Source: Luteimonas sp. FCS-9
Lineage (GTDB): Bacteria > Pseudomonadota > Gammaproteobacteria > Xanthomonadales > Xanthomonadaceae
Assembly: GCF_001014645.1 (NCBI RefSeq)
Contig: NZ_LASZ01000007.1
Location: 124,001 to 188,000, forward strand
Direction of reading: 5' to 3'
Length of the DNA stretch: 64,000 bases
Both the position numbers and the translations under genes were made by a program. This document shows positions 43,027 to 52,594 of the stretch, piece after piece; the stretch's first letter is position 1, and each line of letters begins with the position of its first letter. The notes under the pieces are model-generated. The model ran no database searches, was not told the DNA's origin, and saw only the letters and a program-made list of their open reading frames with translations.

Positions 43027-43929
43027 TCATTCCGACGTCGCGCCCTCGTCGGCCACCGGCGCGCGCGTCTGCAGCCGGCACTGCTCGCGCAGCGCGGCGA
43101 CTAGCCGGCTGCGCACGCTGGCCTTCGACCACACGATGCCGATGCGCCGCGGCTCGGCCGGCTCGGGCAGCGGCAGCCGCGCCAGCCGCAGCCCGGCCGG
43201 CCACGGCTGCTGCCAGTCGGGCACCAGCGACACGCCCAGGCCGCGGTCGACCATGACCGCGATCGCGTTGAGCGCATTGAGCTCGAAGCGCTCGCGCGGC
43301 ACGATCCCGACCCGGCGCAGGTAGTCGTCGGCCTGGCGGCCGCCCCACTGGTGGCGGTCATAGCGGATCAGCGGCTCGCCGGCGAGCAGCGCGTGCGGAT
43401 CGCGGTGCGCCAGGTGCTGCGGCGCGAGCACGATCAGCGGCTCCTCGCGCAGCACCTCCCAGTCGCAGGTCTTGGGCAGCGCGAACGGCGCCTGCAGCAC
43501 GATCGCCGCGTCCAGGTCGCCGTGCTCGACATCGGCGTAGAGCTCGGCCGAATAGCCCGGCTTGATGAAGACGTTGATCTGCGGCAGCACGTTGACCATG
43601 CGCGCCAGCACGTCGGGCAGCATGCCGGCCAGCGCTGTCGGACATGCGCCCAGCCGCAGCTCGCCCGACAGCGCGCGGTCGTTGGCCACGCTGCGCAGGT
43701 CGGCCACGTCGCGCAGCAGGTCGCGGGCGCGCTGCAGGATCCGCGCGCCCGGCTCGGTCACGCAGACCGTGCGCCCGGCCCGCGCGATCAGCGGCGCGCC
43801 GAGCTCGCGCTCGAGCGTGCGGATCTGCTGGGCGACCGCCGCCGGGGTGATGTTGAGGAAGCGCGCCGCGGCGGCCATCGAGCCGCGGTCGACGACGTGG
43901 ACGAAGGTGTGGAGGAACTGGGTGTCCAA
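43027..43929 (-). CDS. LysR-family transcriptional regulator
   Basis: A 300-residue LysR protein with a helix-turn-helix at the N terminus (FVHVVDRGSMAAAARFLNIT, PAAVAQQIRTLERELG) and an effector domain (ALSGELRLGACPTALAGML). The only in-frame start giving the full domain is TTG at 43929, with AGGA about 11 nt upstream. The gene ends 240 bp before the TonB receptor gene on the same strand, so it is likely the local regulator of the sugar cluster. The inducer is unknown. Confidence 0.87.
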   Translation of the reverse strand: MDTQFLHTFVHVVDRGSMAAAARFLNITPAAVAQQIRTLERELGAPLIARAGRTVCVTEPGARILQRARDLLRDVADLRSVANDRALSGELRLGACPTALAGMLPDVLARMVNVLPQINVFIKPGYSAELYADVEHGDLDAAIVLQAPFALPKTCDWEVLREEPLIVLAPQHLAHRDPHALLAGEPLIRYDRHQWGGRQADDYLRRVGIVPRERFELNALNAIAVMVDRGLGVSLVPDWQQPWPAGLRLARLPLPEPAEPRRIGIVWSKASVRSRLVAALREQCRLQTRAPVADEGATSE

Positions 43930-44033
43930 GGGGGCGGGTCCTGTGGCCGCCGGCGGCGACGCGCCAGCCTACCCGCGCCGCGGGCGCCTGCGCCCCTGCC
44001 GAATGGCCTGGGCGCCGGGCGCGGCCGGCCGGC

Positions 44034-46442
44034 TCACGCGTCGGCCTTGCGGGTGTGGATGGTCAGCCCCTCGAGCGAGCGCGAGGTCGGCGCGAAGAAC
44101 AGGCTGGCCACGTACCCGATCACGATGCACAGCATGATCGAGATGCCGAGGTAGAAGTACGGGTGCACCAGGTCGAACGACCAGGCCACCAGGGTCAGCG
44201 CGATGCTGGCGCCGATGCCGATCGCGACCCCCGGCGAGTTCGCCCGCCGGGTGAACATCCCCAGCGTGTAGGCGCCGGCGAAACCGCCGCCGAGCAGCCC
44301 GGCCAGCTCGATCGACACGTCGAACAGCGAATGGATGTCGTAGCGCGAAAGCACCAGTGCCAGGCCGATCCCGACCAGGCCCACGACCACGGTCATCCAC
44401 TCGGCGAAGCGCACGCTGCCCTTCTCGGTCGGCGCCTTCGCCAGCCGCGAGTAGAAGTCCACCGACAGCAGCGTCGCCACGCTGTTGATGATGCTCGACA
44501 GCGTCGACATCGCCGCGGCGAAGATGCCGGCGATGATCAGCCCGGTCACCCCGACCGGCAGTTCGGCGGCAATGAACAGCGGGAACGTGGCGTCGATCGG
44601 CAGCAGCGGATCGAGCCGCTCGGGGTTCTGCCGGTAGTACATCCACAGCGCCGTGCCGATGCCGTAGAACACGAAGCCACCCGGGATCATGATCGCCGCG
44701 AACACCCAGATCGAACGCCCGGCCTCCTTGTCGGACTTCGTCGCCAGCGTGCGCTGCATCAGCACCTGGTCCTTGGGGAACGTCAGCACCACGTCGAACA
44801 CGACCAGGAAGATGAAGCCCCAGACCGTCGCCTTGGTCAGGTCGAAGCTGAAGTCCAGCAGCCTGGTCTTGTCCTCGATCGCGACCGCCTCGCGCACCGC
44901 GTCCAGGTCGCTGCCCAGCGAGATCAGGATGAAGACGATCGCGAACACCGCGCCGCCCATCTTCACGAACACCTGCACGAAATCCGTCCACACCACCGCG
45001 CGCATGCCGCCCATCGCGGTGTAGAGGATCGTGAACACCCCCATGATCAGGATGCTCCACACCACCGGGATGCCGGTGATCGTCGCGATCGCCAGCGCCG
45101 GCAGGAACAGGATCACGCTCAGCCGGCTGCCGACCTGCATCGCGATCGCCAGCGCGCTGGCCAGCATCCGGATCGCCGGATGGAACCGCGTCTCCAGGTA
45201 CGAGAACACCGACATCAGGTCGAGCCGGCGCAGCAGCGGCACGATCCACACCGCCACGAACATCAGCCCCAGCACCGCGACCAGGTTGTTGGTCAGGTAC
45301 TGCCAGTTGGTCTCGTAGGCCTTGGCCGGGATCGCGATGAAGCTGATCGAGCTGGTGTTGGTCGCGTACAGGCTCACGCCCGCCACCCAGAACGGGATGC
45401 TGCGCCCGCCCATGAAGAAGTCCGACTCCGACGCGGTCTGGTCCTTGAGATAGAAGTACCCGCCGATGCCGAGCATCGCCGCCAGGTAGACCACGATCAC
45501 CACCCAGTCCAGCCAGTGCAGCAGGTGCTTGCCCGAACGCAGCTGCGCCGAGCGCAGGCCGCCGTCGGCACCGGCCCACAGCAGGCCGCTGCGCCAGCCG
45601 GTCGCCAGTCGCGCCTCGCCGTCGAGCGTCGCCGGCAGCCCGGCCCAGGACCCGGTGATGGTGTGGAACAGCCGCAGTTCGGGCTGCGCGGCGGGCGCCG
45701 GGCGCAGCAGGTACAGCACGTGCGCCTGGCCGATCGCCCGCGCCGAGGCCTCGAGCACCGCGCCGGGCAGCGCGCCACGGTCGTGCCAGCCCTCGGCCGG
45801 CGTCCACTGGCGCATGCGCCCGTCGACCGAGGTCAGGTACAGCGCGAACTTCTGCGCGGCCAGCGTCGACGGGGCGCTGCCGTGCGGCCACGGCGCCTGC
45901 GCGGTCCAGCCCGCGCCCGGCGTCGTGCGCGCCAGCGCGTAGAACCGCGGTTGCCCGTCGTCGCCCAGGCCCGCGGCGTAGAGCGTGCCGCCGAGCACCG
46001 CCAGCCGCGCGTGCGCGAGCGGTTCTGGCAGCGGCGGCAGCGGCTGCGCGACTAGGCGGTCGGCGACCTGCGACAGCGTCGCCGCCTCGCGCGCCGCGTC
46101 GCCCTCGCCCAGCAGCAGGTGGACGCCGGCGCCCTCGGCCGCGGACGCGCGCACGCGCAGCGCCGACACCCCGGCCGGCAGCGCCATCGCCTGCCAGCGG
46201 CCGTCCGCCCCCTCCCCGTCGAACCGCCAGCCGCGGTCGCCGGCGATCACCAGCGGCCGCTCACCCAGCGTCAGCAGCGCCTGCGCCCGCGCGCCATCCG
46301 GCAGGGCCGGCAGCGGCGCCGCGTCGACCGACGCCAGGCTCTCGGCCTGCACCGGCAGCGCGATGCAGGCCATCAGCAGCGCCAGCAGCGTCGCGACCAG
46401 GCCCATGCCGCGCGCGGCGGCGCCGCGGTCAGCGCGCCGCAT
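44034..46442 (-). CDS. sodium:solute symporter with N-terminal Kelch-like domain
   Basis: An 802-residue fusion. A signal-like leader (MGLVATLLALLMACIALPVQ) precedes a roughly 290-residue Kelch-like beta-propeller with repeats such as PPLPEPLAHARLAVLGGTLY. From about residue 315 an SSS symporter follows (LDWVVIVVYLAAMLGIGGYF, SIPFWVAGVSLYATNTSSIS, GGMRAVVWTDFVQVFV, IIAGIFAAAMSTLSSIINSV). The symporter half resembles sialate or sugar transporters. Placing the propeller in the periplasm suggests that it captures or epimerises the substrate before import. The start at 46442 overlaps the aldolase gene by 14 nt. Confidence 0.9.
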   Translation of the reverse strand: MRRADRGAAARGMGLVATLLALLMACIALPVQAESLASVDAAPLPALPDGARAQALLTLGERPLVIAGDRGWRFDGEGADGRWQAMALPAGVSALRVRASAAEGAGVHLLLGEGDAAREAATLSQVADRLVAQPLPPLPEPLAHARLAVLGGTLYAAGLGDDGQPRFYALARTTPGAGWTAQAPWPHGSAPSTLAAQKFALYLTSVDGRMRQWTPAEGWHDRGALPGAVLEASARAIGQAHVLYLLRPAPAAQPELRLFHTITGSWAGLPATLDGEARLATGWRSGLLWAGADGGLRSAQLRSGKHLLHWLDWVVIVVYLAAMLGIGGYFYLKDQTASESDFFMGGRSIPFWVAGVSLYATNTSSISFIAIPAKAYETNWQYLTNNLVAVLGLMFVAVWIVPLLRRLDLMSVFSYLETRFHPAIRMLASALAIAMQVGSRLSVILFLPALAIATITGIPVVWSILIMGVFTILYTAMGGMRAVVWTDFVQVFVKMGGAVFAIVFILISLGSDLDAVREAVAIEDKTRLLDFSFDLTKATVWGFIFLVVFDVVLTFPKDQVLMQRTLATKSDKEAGRSIWVFAAIMIPGGFVFYGIGTALWMYYRQNPERLDPLLPIDATFPLFIAAELPVGVTGLIIAGIFAAAMSTLSSIINSVATLLSVDFYSRLAKAPTEKGSVRFAEWMTVVVGLVGIGLALVLSRYDIHSLFDVSIELAGLLGGGFAGAYTLGMFTRRANSPGVAIGIGASIALTLVAWSFDLVHPYFYLGISIMLCIVIGYVASLFFAPTSRSLEGLTIHTRKADA

Positions 46443-47313
46443 CGCGTTCGGCCTGGGCCAGCACGCGCTCGGCGCGCCTGAGGTAGGGCGCGTCGATCAT
46501 GCGCCCGTCGACCACGCACACGCCCAGCCCCTGTGCGCGCGCGGCCGCGGCCGCCTCGACGATCCGGCGCGCGTCCGCCTGCGCCTGCGCGTCCACCGAG
46601 AACACCGCGTGCGCCAGCGGCACCTGGCGCGGATGGATGCAGCTCTTGCCGACGAAGCCCAGCCGCTGCGCCAGCGTCGCCTCGTGCTCGAAGCCCGCGT
46701 CGTCGCCGAAGTCCGCGTACGCCCCGTCGCAGGCGAACACCCCCGCCTCACCCGCGGCCAGCGCCACTTGCAGCATCACCGCCTGCACGTGCGCGGCGAC
46801 GTCGCGCCGGATCCCCGCCGGCTCGAACAGATCCCCCAGCCCCAGCTGCAGCCCGGCCACGCGCGGGTGCGCGCCGGCGATCGCCGCGGCATTGCGCAGC
46901 GCGCGCGGCGTCTCGATGTTGACCAGCAAGGCCGGCACGCGCCGCGGCGCATCGGACAGCGCGGCCTCGTGCGCCTCGATCCGCGCGACCGCCGCGCACA
47001 GCGCCTGCGCCGATTCGACCTTCGGCAGGTTGATCAGGTCGGGCGCGACCGGAAGCACCGCCGCGAGGTCCGCCTCGAAATCAGCGGTACCGGGCGCATT
47101 GACGCGCACGATCGCCAGCGGCCGACGACCCGGCTCGGTGCGATCGCGCAGCGCATGCCCGGCCAGGAACGCCACGACCGCGGCCCGGGCCTCGGCCTTG
47201 CGCGCCGGCGCGACCGCGTCCTCCAGGTCGAACGACACCGCATCGGCGGGACCGGACCAGGCCTTGTCGAACAGATCCGGACGCACGCCCGGCACGAACA
47301 GTTTGCTGCGCAT
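46429..47313 (-). CDS. HpcH/HpaI aldolase, citrate lyase beta-like (CitE-like)
   Basis: A 294-residue TIM-barrel lyase: MRSKLFVPGVRPDLFDKAW, VSFDLEDAVAPARK, AIVRVNAPGTADFEADL, LPKVESA and LLVNIETPRAL give the metal and CoA sites of CitE-like proteins such as malyl- or citramalyl-CoA lyases. It heads the minus-strand unit with the symporter. The Shine-Dalgarno GGGAGG overlaps a palindrome at 47320-47336. With the CoA transferase of the locus it could cleave a 3-hydroxy-dicarboxylyl-CoA; the substrate is unknown. Confidence 0.88.
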   Translation of the reverse strand: MRSKLFVPGVRPDLFDKAWSGPADAVSFDLEDAVAPARKAEARAAVVAFLAGHALRDRTEPGRRPLAIVRVNAPGTADFEADLAAVLPVAPDLINLPKVESAQALCAAVARIEAHEAALSDAPRRVPALLVNIETPRALRNAAAIAGAHPRVAGLQLGLGDLFEPAGIRRDVAAHVQAVMLQVALAAGEAGVFACDGAYADFGDDAGFEHEATLAQRLGFVGKSCIHPRQVPLAHAVFSVDAQAQADARRIVEAAAAARAQGLGVCVVDGRMIDAPYLRRAERVLAQAERDAAR

Positions 47314-47319
47314 CGGCCC

Positions 47320-47336
47320 TCCCGCAGATTGCGGGA
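47320..47336 (-). promoter_or_regulatory. palindrome overlapping the citE-like ribosome binding site
   Basis: TCCCGCA (47320-47326) and TGCGGGA (47330-47336) are exact inverted repeats around GAT, 7 nt upstream of the start codon. Its gene-proximal arm contains part of the GGGAGG Shine-Dalgarno, so it could act as operator or as an RNA hairpin limiting translation. Confidence 0.45.
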
Positions 47337-47484
47337 CGCAGTGTGCGCGATGCGGACATGCGCAAAAGTCGCGCCCACGATCTTCAGACGATAGTTTTCG
47401 TTCGGTCTCGCGCGCCGCGGCGTAGCGGGCAACGCGCCCGGAATTTCCCTAGCATCGATGGCCCCCCCGCTCCGGAAGCCCGCC

Positions 47485-48795
47485 ATGCGTCGTCGTCTCG
47501 TCGCCACCCTGCTCGCCTGCGGCATCGCCGCCTCGCTGCCCGCCCTCGCGCAGGACGGCACCGACCCCGCGCAGGCCGCCGCCGCATTGCAGGGCCGGCT
47601 GGTCGAATGGCGCCGCGACCTCCACCAGCACCCCGAGCTCGGCAACCAGGAAACGCGCACCGCCCAGGTCGTCGCCGACCACCTGCGCCGCCTCGGCCTG
47701 GAACCGCGCACTGGCATCGGCCCGACCGGCGTGGTCGCCGTCCTGAAGGGCGCCCGGCCCGGCCCGCGCATCGCGCTGCGCGCCGACATGGACGCGCTGC
47801 CGGTGACCGAACAGACCGGCCTGCCGTTCGCCTCGACCGCGCGCGCCACCTACCGCGGCCAGGAGGTCAGCGTCATGCACGCCTGCGGCCACGACATGCA
47901 CGTGGCGATCCTGATGGGCGTGGCGCAGGCGCTGGTCGACATGCGCGACCAGCTCGCCGGCGAGGTGGTGTTCGTGTTCCAGCCGGCCGAGGAAGGCCCG
48001 CCCGAGCCCGGCGAGACCTTCGGCGCCCAGCGCATGCTCGACGAGGGCGCGTTCTCCGGCGGCAAGCCCGACGCGATCCTCGGCCTGCACGTCTGGGCCG
48101 GCCTGCACACCGGCCAGATCGGCTTCCGCAGCGGCCCGTCGCTGGCCAGCGCCGACGAATGGGCGCTGACCATCACCGGCAAGCAGACCCACGGCTCGCG
48201 CCCCTGGGACGGCGTCGACCCGATCACCGTCGGCGCCCAGGTGCTGCTGGCCACGCAGAGCATGCTCGCCCGCCAGGTCAACACGGTGAACGCCCCGGTG
48301 GTGCTGACCGCCGGCCAGTTCCAGAGCGGCGTGCGCTTCAACATCATCCCCGACGACGCCCGCCTCGTCGGCACGCTGCGCACCTACGACGAGGCCGTGC
48401 GCGAGGACGTCATCGCCCGCTTCGACCGCATCGCCACCGACTACGCCCACGCCGCCGGCGCGACCGCCAAGCTCGACGTCGTCAACAACGCCCCGGCGAC
48501 CGTCAACGATCCCGAGCTCGCGCGCCGCGTGCTGCCCGCGCTGCAGGCCGCCGTCGGCGAGGCCAACGTGGTCGAGATGCCGCTGGTCACCGTGGCCGAG
48601 GACTTCTCGCAGTTCGCCAACGTCGTGCCCGGTGCGTACTTCTTCGTCGGCACCACGCCGCAGGGCCAGGACCCCGCGACGATGCCGATCAACCACTCGC
48701 CGCACTACGCGCCCGACGAGGCCGCGCTGCAGGTCGGCGTGCGCGCACTGCTGCGCACGACGCTGGACCTGCTCGACGGCCCCGCCGGCGGCTGA
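47485..48795 (+). CDS. exported M20 amidohydrolase (hippurate hydrolase-like, copy 1)
   Basis: A 436-residue M20D metallopeptidase with a signal peptide (MRRRLVATLLACGIAASLPA). Motifs are RRDLHQHPELGNQETRT, ALRADMDALPVTE, MHACGHDMHVAILMG (metal ligands), FQPAEEG (catalytic Glu) and a C-terminal NHSPHYAPDE histidine. The family releases amino acids from N-acyl or amide conjugates. The ATG at 47485 opens the signal peptide. It is divergent from the citE-like gene and followed by a paralogue, a tandem duplication. Periplasmic location is inferred from the leader. Confidence 0.93.
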   Translation: MRRRLVATLLACGIAASLPALAQDGTDPAQAAAALQGRLVEWRRDLHQHPELGNQETRTAQVVADHLRRLGLEPRTGIGPTGVVAVLKGARPGPRIALRADMDALPVTEQTGLPFASTARATYRGQEVSVMHACGHDMHVAILMGVAQALVDMRDQLAGEVVFVFQPAEEGPPEPGETFGAQRMLDEGAFSGGKPDAILGLHVWAGLHTGQIGFRSGPSLASADEWALTITGKQTHGSRPWDGVDPITVGAQVLLATQSMLARQVNTVNAPVVLTAGQFQSGVRFNIIPDDARLVGTLRTYDEAVREDVIARFDRIATDYAHAAGATAKLDVVNNAPATVNDPELARRVLPALQAAVGEANVVEMPLVTVAEDFSQFANVVPGAYFFVGTTPQGQDPATMPINHSPHYAPDEAALQVGVRALLRTTLDLLDGPAGG

Positions 48796-48986
48796 GCGGC
48801 ACGGCGGCCGGCGCGCGATCCGACCCGGCCTCGTCGTCCGCCACCGGTCGCCGGCTGCATCGTGGATGCCCGGCCCGGGGACCACACGCACGGACGCGCG
48901 CACGCAAGCACCGCGGCGGCACGCGACGGGCGCGGCGCGTGCCCGGATCGCCTAGGATCGGGGTTCCATCTCCCGGGGAACCTCCG

Positions 48987-50300
48987 ATGACGCGTCTTGC
49001 CGCCGCGCTGCTGTGCGCCTGTACCGCCCTGCCCGTCGCCGCCCACGCGCAGGACGCGCAACGCCCCGAGGTCGCCCGGGCCGCGGCGACGCTCCAGGCC
49101 AGCGTCGTCGACTGGCGGCGCGACATCCACCGGCACCCCGAGCTCGGCAACCGCGAGACCCGCACCGCGGCCAAGGTCGCCGAGCACCTGCGCGGCCTCG
49201 GCCTCGAACCCACGACCGGCATCGCCCACACCGGCGTGACCGCCGTGCTCAAGGGCGGCCGCCCCGGCCCGCGCATCGCGCTGCGCGCCGACATGGACGC
49301 GCTGCCGGTGACCGAGCGAACCGGCCTGCCGTTCGCCTCCACCGCCACTGCCGAATACCGCGGCCAGACCACCGGCGTCATGCACGCCTGCGGCCACGAC
49401 GCCCACACCGCGATCCTGATGGGCGTGGCCCAGGCGCTGGTGGCGATGCGCGACGAGCTGCCCGGCGAGGTGCTGTTCGTGTTCCAGCCGGCCGAGGAAG
49501 GCGCGCCGGAGGGCGAAGAAGGCGGCGCCTCGATGATGCTGGCCGAGGGCATCTTCCGCGACTTCCGCCCCGACGCGGTGTTCGGGCTGCACGTGTTCTC
49601 GACGCTGCAGGCCGGCCAGATCGGCGTGCGCGGCGGCCCGCTGATGGCCGCCTCCGACCGTTTTTCGATCGACGTGATCGGCCGCCAGACCCACGGCTCG
49701 CGGCCCTGGGGCGGCATCGACCCGATCGTCGCGGCCGCCGACCTCGTCGGCACCGCGCAGACCATCGTCAGCCGGCGCACCAACATCTCCACGCTGCCGG
49801 CGGTGGTCTCGTTCGGCGCGATCGACGGCGGCATCCGCTACAACATCATTCCCGACAAGGTCGAGCTGGTCGGCACCATCCGCACCTTCGACGAGGACGT
49901 GCGCAAGGCGATCTTCGCCGACCTGGAGAACGTCGCCACCCACGTCGCCGCCGCGCACGGCGCCACCGTCGAGACCCGCATCCCGGCCGAGGACGGCAAC
50001 CCGGTCACCGCCAACGACCCCGCGCTCACCGCCCGCCTGCTGCCCAGCCTGCAGGCCGTGGCCGGCGCCGACAACGTCGTCGACCCGTCGCTGACGATGG
50101 GCGCCGAGGACTTCTCGTACTACGCCCGCGAAGTCCCCGGCCTGTTCTTCTTCGTCGGCGCCACGCCCAAGGGCCAGGACCCGATGCGCGCACCGAGCAA
50201 CCACTCGCCCGAGTTCGACCTCGACGAATCCGCCCTCGACCTCGGCCTGCGCGCCTTGCTGCAGGTCAGCCTGGACTACCTCCACAGCGACGCCGGCTGA
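48987..50300 (+). CDS. exported M20 amidohydrolase (hippurate hydrolase-like, copy 2)
   Basis: A 437-residue paralogue of the preceding gene: signal peptide MTRLAAALLCACTALPVAAH, RRDIHRHPELGNRETRT, ALRADMDALPVTE, MHACGHDAHTAILMG, FQPAEEGAPEG and NHSPEFDLDE. The two proteins align throughout with no gaps beyond a few residues, but differ enough to have different substrates. About 190 bp separate the genes. The downstream side is an array of GC-rich intergenic repeats. Confidence 0.93.
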   Translation: MTRLAAALLCACTALPVAAHAQDAQRPEVARAAATLQASVVDWRRDIHRHPELGNRETRTAAKVAEHLRGLGLEPTTGIAHTGVTAVLKGGRPGPRIALRADMDALPVTERTGLPFASTATAEYRGQTTGVMHACGHDAHTAILMGVAQALVAMRDELPGEVLFVFQPAEEGAPEGEEGGASMMLAEGIFRDFRPDAVFGLHVFSTLQAGQIGVRGGPLMAASDRFSIDVIGRQTHGSRPWGGIDPIVAAADLVGTAQTIVSRRTNISTLPAVVSFGAIDGGIRYNIIPDKVELVGTIRTFDEDVRKAIFADLENVATHVAAAHGATVETRIPAEDGNPVTANDPALTARLLPSLQAVAGADNVVDPSLTMGAEDFSYYAREVPGLFFFVGATPKGQDPMRAPSNHSPEFDLDESALDLGLRALLQVSLDYLHSDAG

Positions 50301-50313
50301 CGCCGGACGAACA

Positions 50314-50733
50314 CCTCCCCCGCACCGCGGGGGAGGGCGCCGAGCAACACCGCAGGCCCGGACCTCGTCCATTCACCTCCCCCGCCCGCGGGGGAGGTCG
50401 ACGCGCGCAGCGCGTCGGGTGGGGGTACGGGCCCTCGCAGTGAACCGCCCGCGCGGACAGCCCGCCCCCACCCCAACCCTCCCCCGCGACGCGGGGGAGG
50501 GAGCCGAGCAACGCTGCAGGCCCGGATTACGTCCACTCACCTTCCCCGCATCGCGGGAGAGGGAGCCGAGCAACACTGCAGGCCCGGACTGCGACCACTC
50601 ACCTCCCCCGCACCGCGGGGGAGGTCGACGCGCGCAGCGCGTCGGGTGGGGGCACGGGCCCTCGCAGTGAACCGCCCGCGCGGACAGCCCGCCCCCACCC
50701 CAACCCTCCCCCGCGACGCGGGGGAGGGAGCCG
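50314..50733. repeat. array of GC-rich palindromic intergenic repeats
   Basis: Six hairpins of the CCTCCCCCGC-N-GCGGGGGAGG type (about 50314, 50376, 50478, 50549, 50604 and 50704) are packed between the amidohydrolase and queF genes. A stretch of about 120 bp, from GGGGGAGGTCGACGCGCGCA to GCGACGCGGGGGAGGG, is present twice about 230 bp apart (near 50388 and 50616) with apparently one base difference. A 50-bp GAGCAACnC(c/t)GCAGGCCCGGA unit occurs three times. This looks like a REP/BIME-type element. The hairpins may also terminate transcription. Confidence 0.85.
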
Positions 50734-50766
50734 CAGCCCCCACACCAGACGGCGTAAAATCACCCC

Positions 50767-51597
50767 ATGTCCGATGCCCCCGCCGCGGCCGCGCCGCCCA
50801 TCCCGCTCGGCCGCGAGGTCGCCTATCCGCGCCACTACGATCCGGGCCTGCTGTTCCCGATCGCCCGCACGCTCGGCCGCCGCGAGATCGGCCTCGGCGA
50901 CGCCCTCCCGTTCGCCGGCCACGACCGCTGGCACGCCTACGAACTGAGCTGGCTCGACGCCCGCGGCAAGCCGGTCGTCGCGACCGCGACCGTGTTCGTG
51001 CCGGCCGACTCGCCGCAACTGGTGGAATCCAAGTCGCTCAAGCTCTACCTCAACTCGCTCAACCACACCCGCTTCGACGCCCCCGAGGCCGTGCGCGCGC
51101 GCATCGCCGCCGACCTCTCGCAGGCCGCTGGCGCGCAGGTCACGGTCGCCTTCGGCCTGCCCCCGCTGGCCGACGAGGCCGCACAGGGCACCTCGATCGA
51201 CGACCTGGACATCGACATCGCCCACTACGGCCCGCCCGACGCTGCGCTGCTGCACGCCGAGCCCGGCGACATCGTCGAAGAACGCCTGGTCTCCTCGCTG
51301 CTCAAGTCCAACTGCCCGGTCACCGGCCAGCCCGACTGGGCCAGCCTGCACATCGCCTACCGCGGCCCCCGCATCGCCCGCGACGCCCTGCTGCGCTACC
51401 TGGTCTCGTTCCGCGACCACGCCGAGTTCCACGAACAGTGCGTGGAGCGCATCTTCGTGGACCTGCTCGCCCGCTGCGCCCCGGTCGCGCTGTCGGTGGA
51501 GGCGCGCTACACCCGTCGCGGCGGCCTCGACATCAACCCCTGGCGCGCGACCCCCGGCGTCGCCCCGCCGGCCGTGCTGCGCGACGCCCGGCAGTAG
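50767..51597 (+). CDS. queF: NADPH-dependent 7-cyano-7-deazaguanine reductase
   Basis: A 276-residue long-form (bi-modular) QueF of queuosine biosynthesis, reducing preQ0 to preQ1. The NADPH/fold motif [17 protein letters not shown] and the catalytic cysteine in [18 protein letters not shown] are clear, followed by [16 protein letters not shown]. The ATG at 50767 starts the protein at its usual place, 30 bp after the repeat array. No preQ1 riboswitch is recognisable upstream. Confidence 0.96.
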   Translation: MSDAPAAAAPPIPLGREVAYPRHYDPGLLFPIARTLGRREIGLGDALPFAGHDRWHAYELSWLDARGKPVVATATVFVPADSPQLVESKSLKLYLNSLNHTRFDAPEAVRARIAADLSQAAGAQVTVAFGLPPLADEAAQGTSIDDLDIDIAHYGPPDAALLHAEPGDIVEERLVSSLLKSNCPVTGQPDWASLHIAYRGPRIARDALLRYLVSFRDHAEFHEQCVERIFVDLLARCAPVALSVEARYTRRGGLDINPWRATPGVAPPAVLRDARQ

Positions 51598-51680
51598 CGT
51601 CCGCCGCGCCCCGCGCGCGATGGATTCTTAACGCGGCAGGTGGGAGGCTGGCGGCCTCCCTGTCCTTGGAGGCCGCCACC

Positions 51681-51953
51681 ATGGCCCCGTCCCGGCCCCC
51701 CGGCCACGATGCCCCCGATTTCTCGCACGTCACCGGCGGCGTGCGCAGCGCAGCCGACGACGACGCCCAGGCGGGCACGCCCGCACCGGTGCGTACCCAC
51801 GTCGTGCGCAAGGGCGATACGCTGTCGACGATCGCCGAGCAGGTCTACGGCCGCGCCAGCCGCTGGGAGGCCATCTACGCCGCCAACCGCGACGTGCTCG
51901 ACGATCCCGACCGCATCCAGCCCGGCCAGGTGCTGCAGCTGCCCTCGGACTGA
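51681..51953 (+). CDS. small LysM-domain protein
   Basis: A 90-residue protein with a single C-terminal LysM domain (HVVRKGDTLSTIAEQVYGRA through DDPDRIQPGQVLQLPSD) after a disordered N terminus. No signal peptide is evident, resembling the cytosolic LysM proteins near YgaU. GGAGG lies 9 nt before the ATG at 51681. The first base pairs are unusual for the locus only in being very GC-rich. Peptidoglycan binding would require export by an unseen route. Confidence 0.85.
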   Translation: MAPSRPPGHDAPDFSHVTGGVRSAADDDAQAGTPAPVRTHVVRKGDTLSTIAEQVYGRASRWEAIYAANRDVLDDPDRIQPGQVLQLPSD

Positions 51954-51991
51954 ACGCCCGGCCCGCGCCCATCCATCCTTATGGAGTGTCC

Positions 51992-52462
51992 ATGACCCGT
52001 CCCGTCGTTCCCGCCGCCCTGACCGCCGCGCTGCTGGGCACCGTGCTGCTTGCCGCCTGCAACCGCGACACGCCCGCCCCCGTCGCCCCCGCGCCCCAGC
52101 CGCCCGCACCCGAGGCACCGGCGGCGCCCGAGCCGCCGGCCCCGGCGCGCGTGACCAGCGTCGAGCTCGGCAACGCCGTCGACGGCGAGAACCGCGTCGC
52201 CACCCCCGCTTCGGAGTTTGCGACCACCGACACCATCTACGCCTCGGTCGGCGTGGACGGCGAGACCGCCGCCAAGCTCACCGCGCGCTGGACCTACGGC
52301 GAAGGCCAGCTGGTGCGCAACACCGACACCGACATCCCTGCCGGCCCCGATGTCGTCGCGTTCGACATCCAGCACCCCGACGGCTGGCCGACCGGCACCT
52401 ACAAGCTCGAGGTGCTGCTGGACGACACCGTGGTGGAGACGCGCGAGTTCGCGGTGCGTTGA
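51992..52462 (+). CDS. lipoprotein of unknown function
   Basis: A 156-residue lipoprotein: signal peptide with lipobox LLAAC, then a proline-rich linker (APAPQPPAPEAPAAPEPPAP) and a small beta-rich domain (TIYASVGVDGETAAKLTARW, GTYKLEVLLDDTVVETREF) that resembles an immunoglobulin-like fold. It starts at ATG 51992 with GGAG 5-6 nt upstream; a GTG two codons earlier is also possible. It is followed by a strong terminator. Confidence 0.8.
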   Translation: MTRPVVPAALTAALLGTVLLAACNRDTPAPVAPAPQPPAPEAPAAPEPPAPARVTSVELGNAVDGENRVATPASEFATTDTIYASVGVDGETAAKLTARWTYGEGQLVRNTDTDIPAGPDVVAFDIQHPDGWPTGTYKLEVLLDDTVVETREFAVR

Positions 52463-52490
52463 GGGGCGCACCGCCGCGAATCGAAGAACG

Positions 52491-52521
52491 AAGAGCCGGG
52501 CTTGCCCGGCTCTTCTCGTTT
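52491..52521 (+). terminator. intrinsic terminator after the lipoprotein gene
   Basis: AAGAGCCGGG (52491-52500) and CCCGGCTCTT (52505-52514) form a perfect 10-bp stem with a 4-nt loop, followed by CTCGTTT. It is 28 nt after the stop. Confidence 0.85.
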
Positions 52522-52594
52522 GGCGCCTGGCAACAAGGGCGTGCGACGTTATTGCCTTCCCCTCAGAGCAGGACAACCAAGGTCCGCATCTCAG

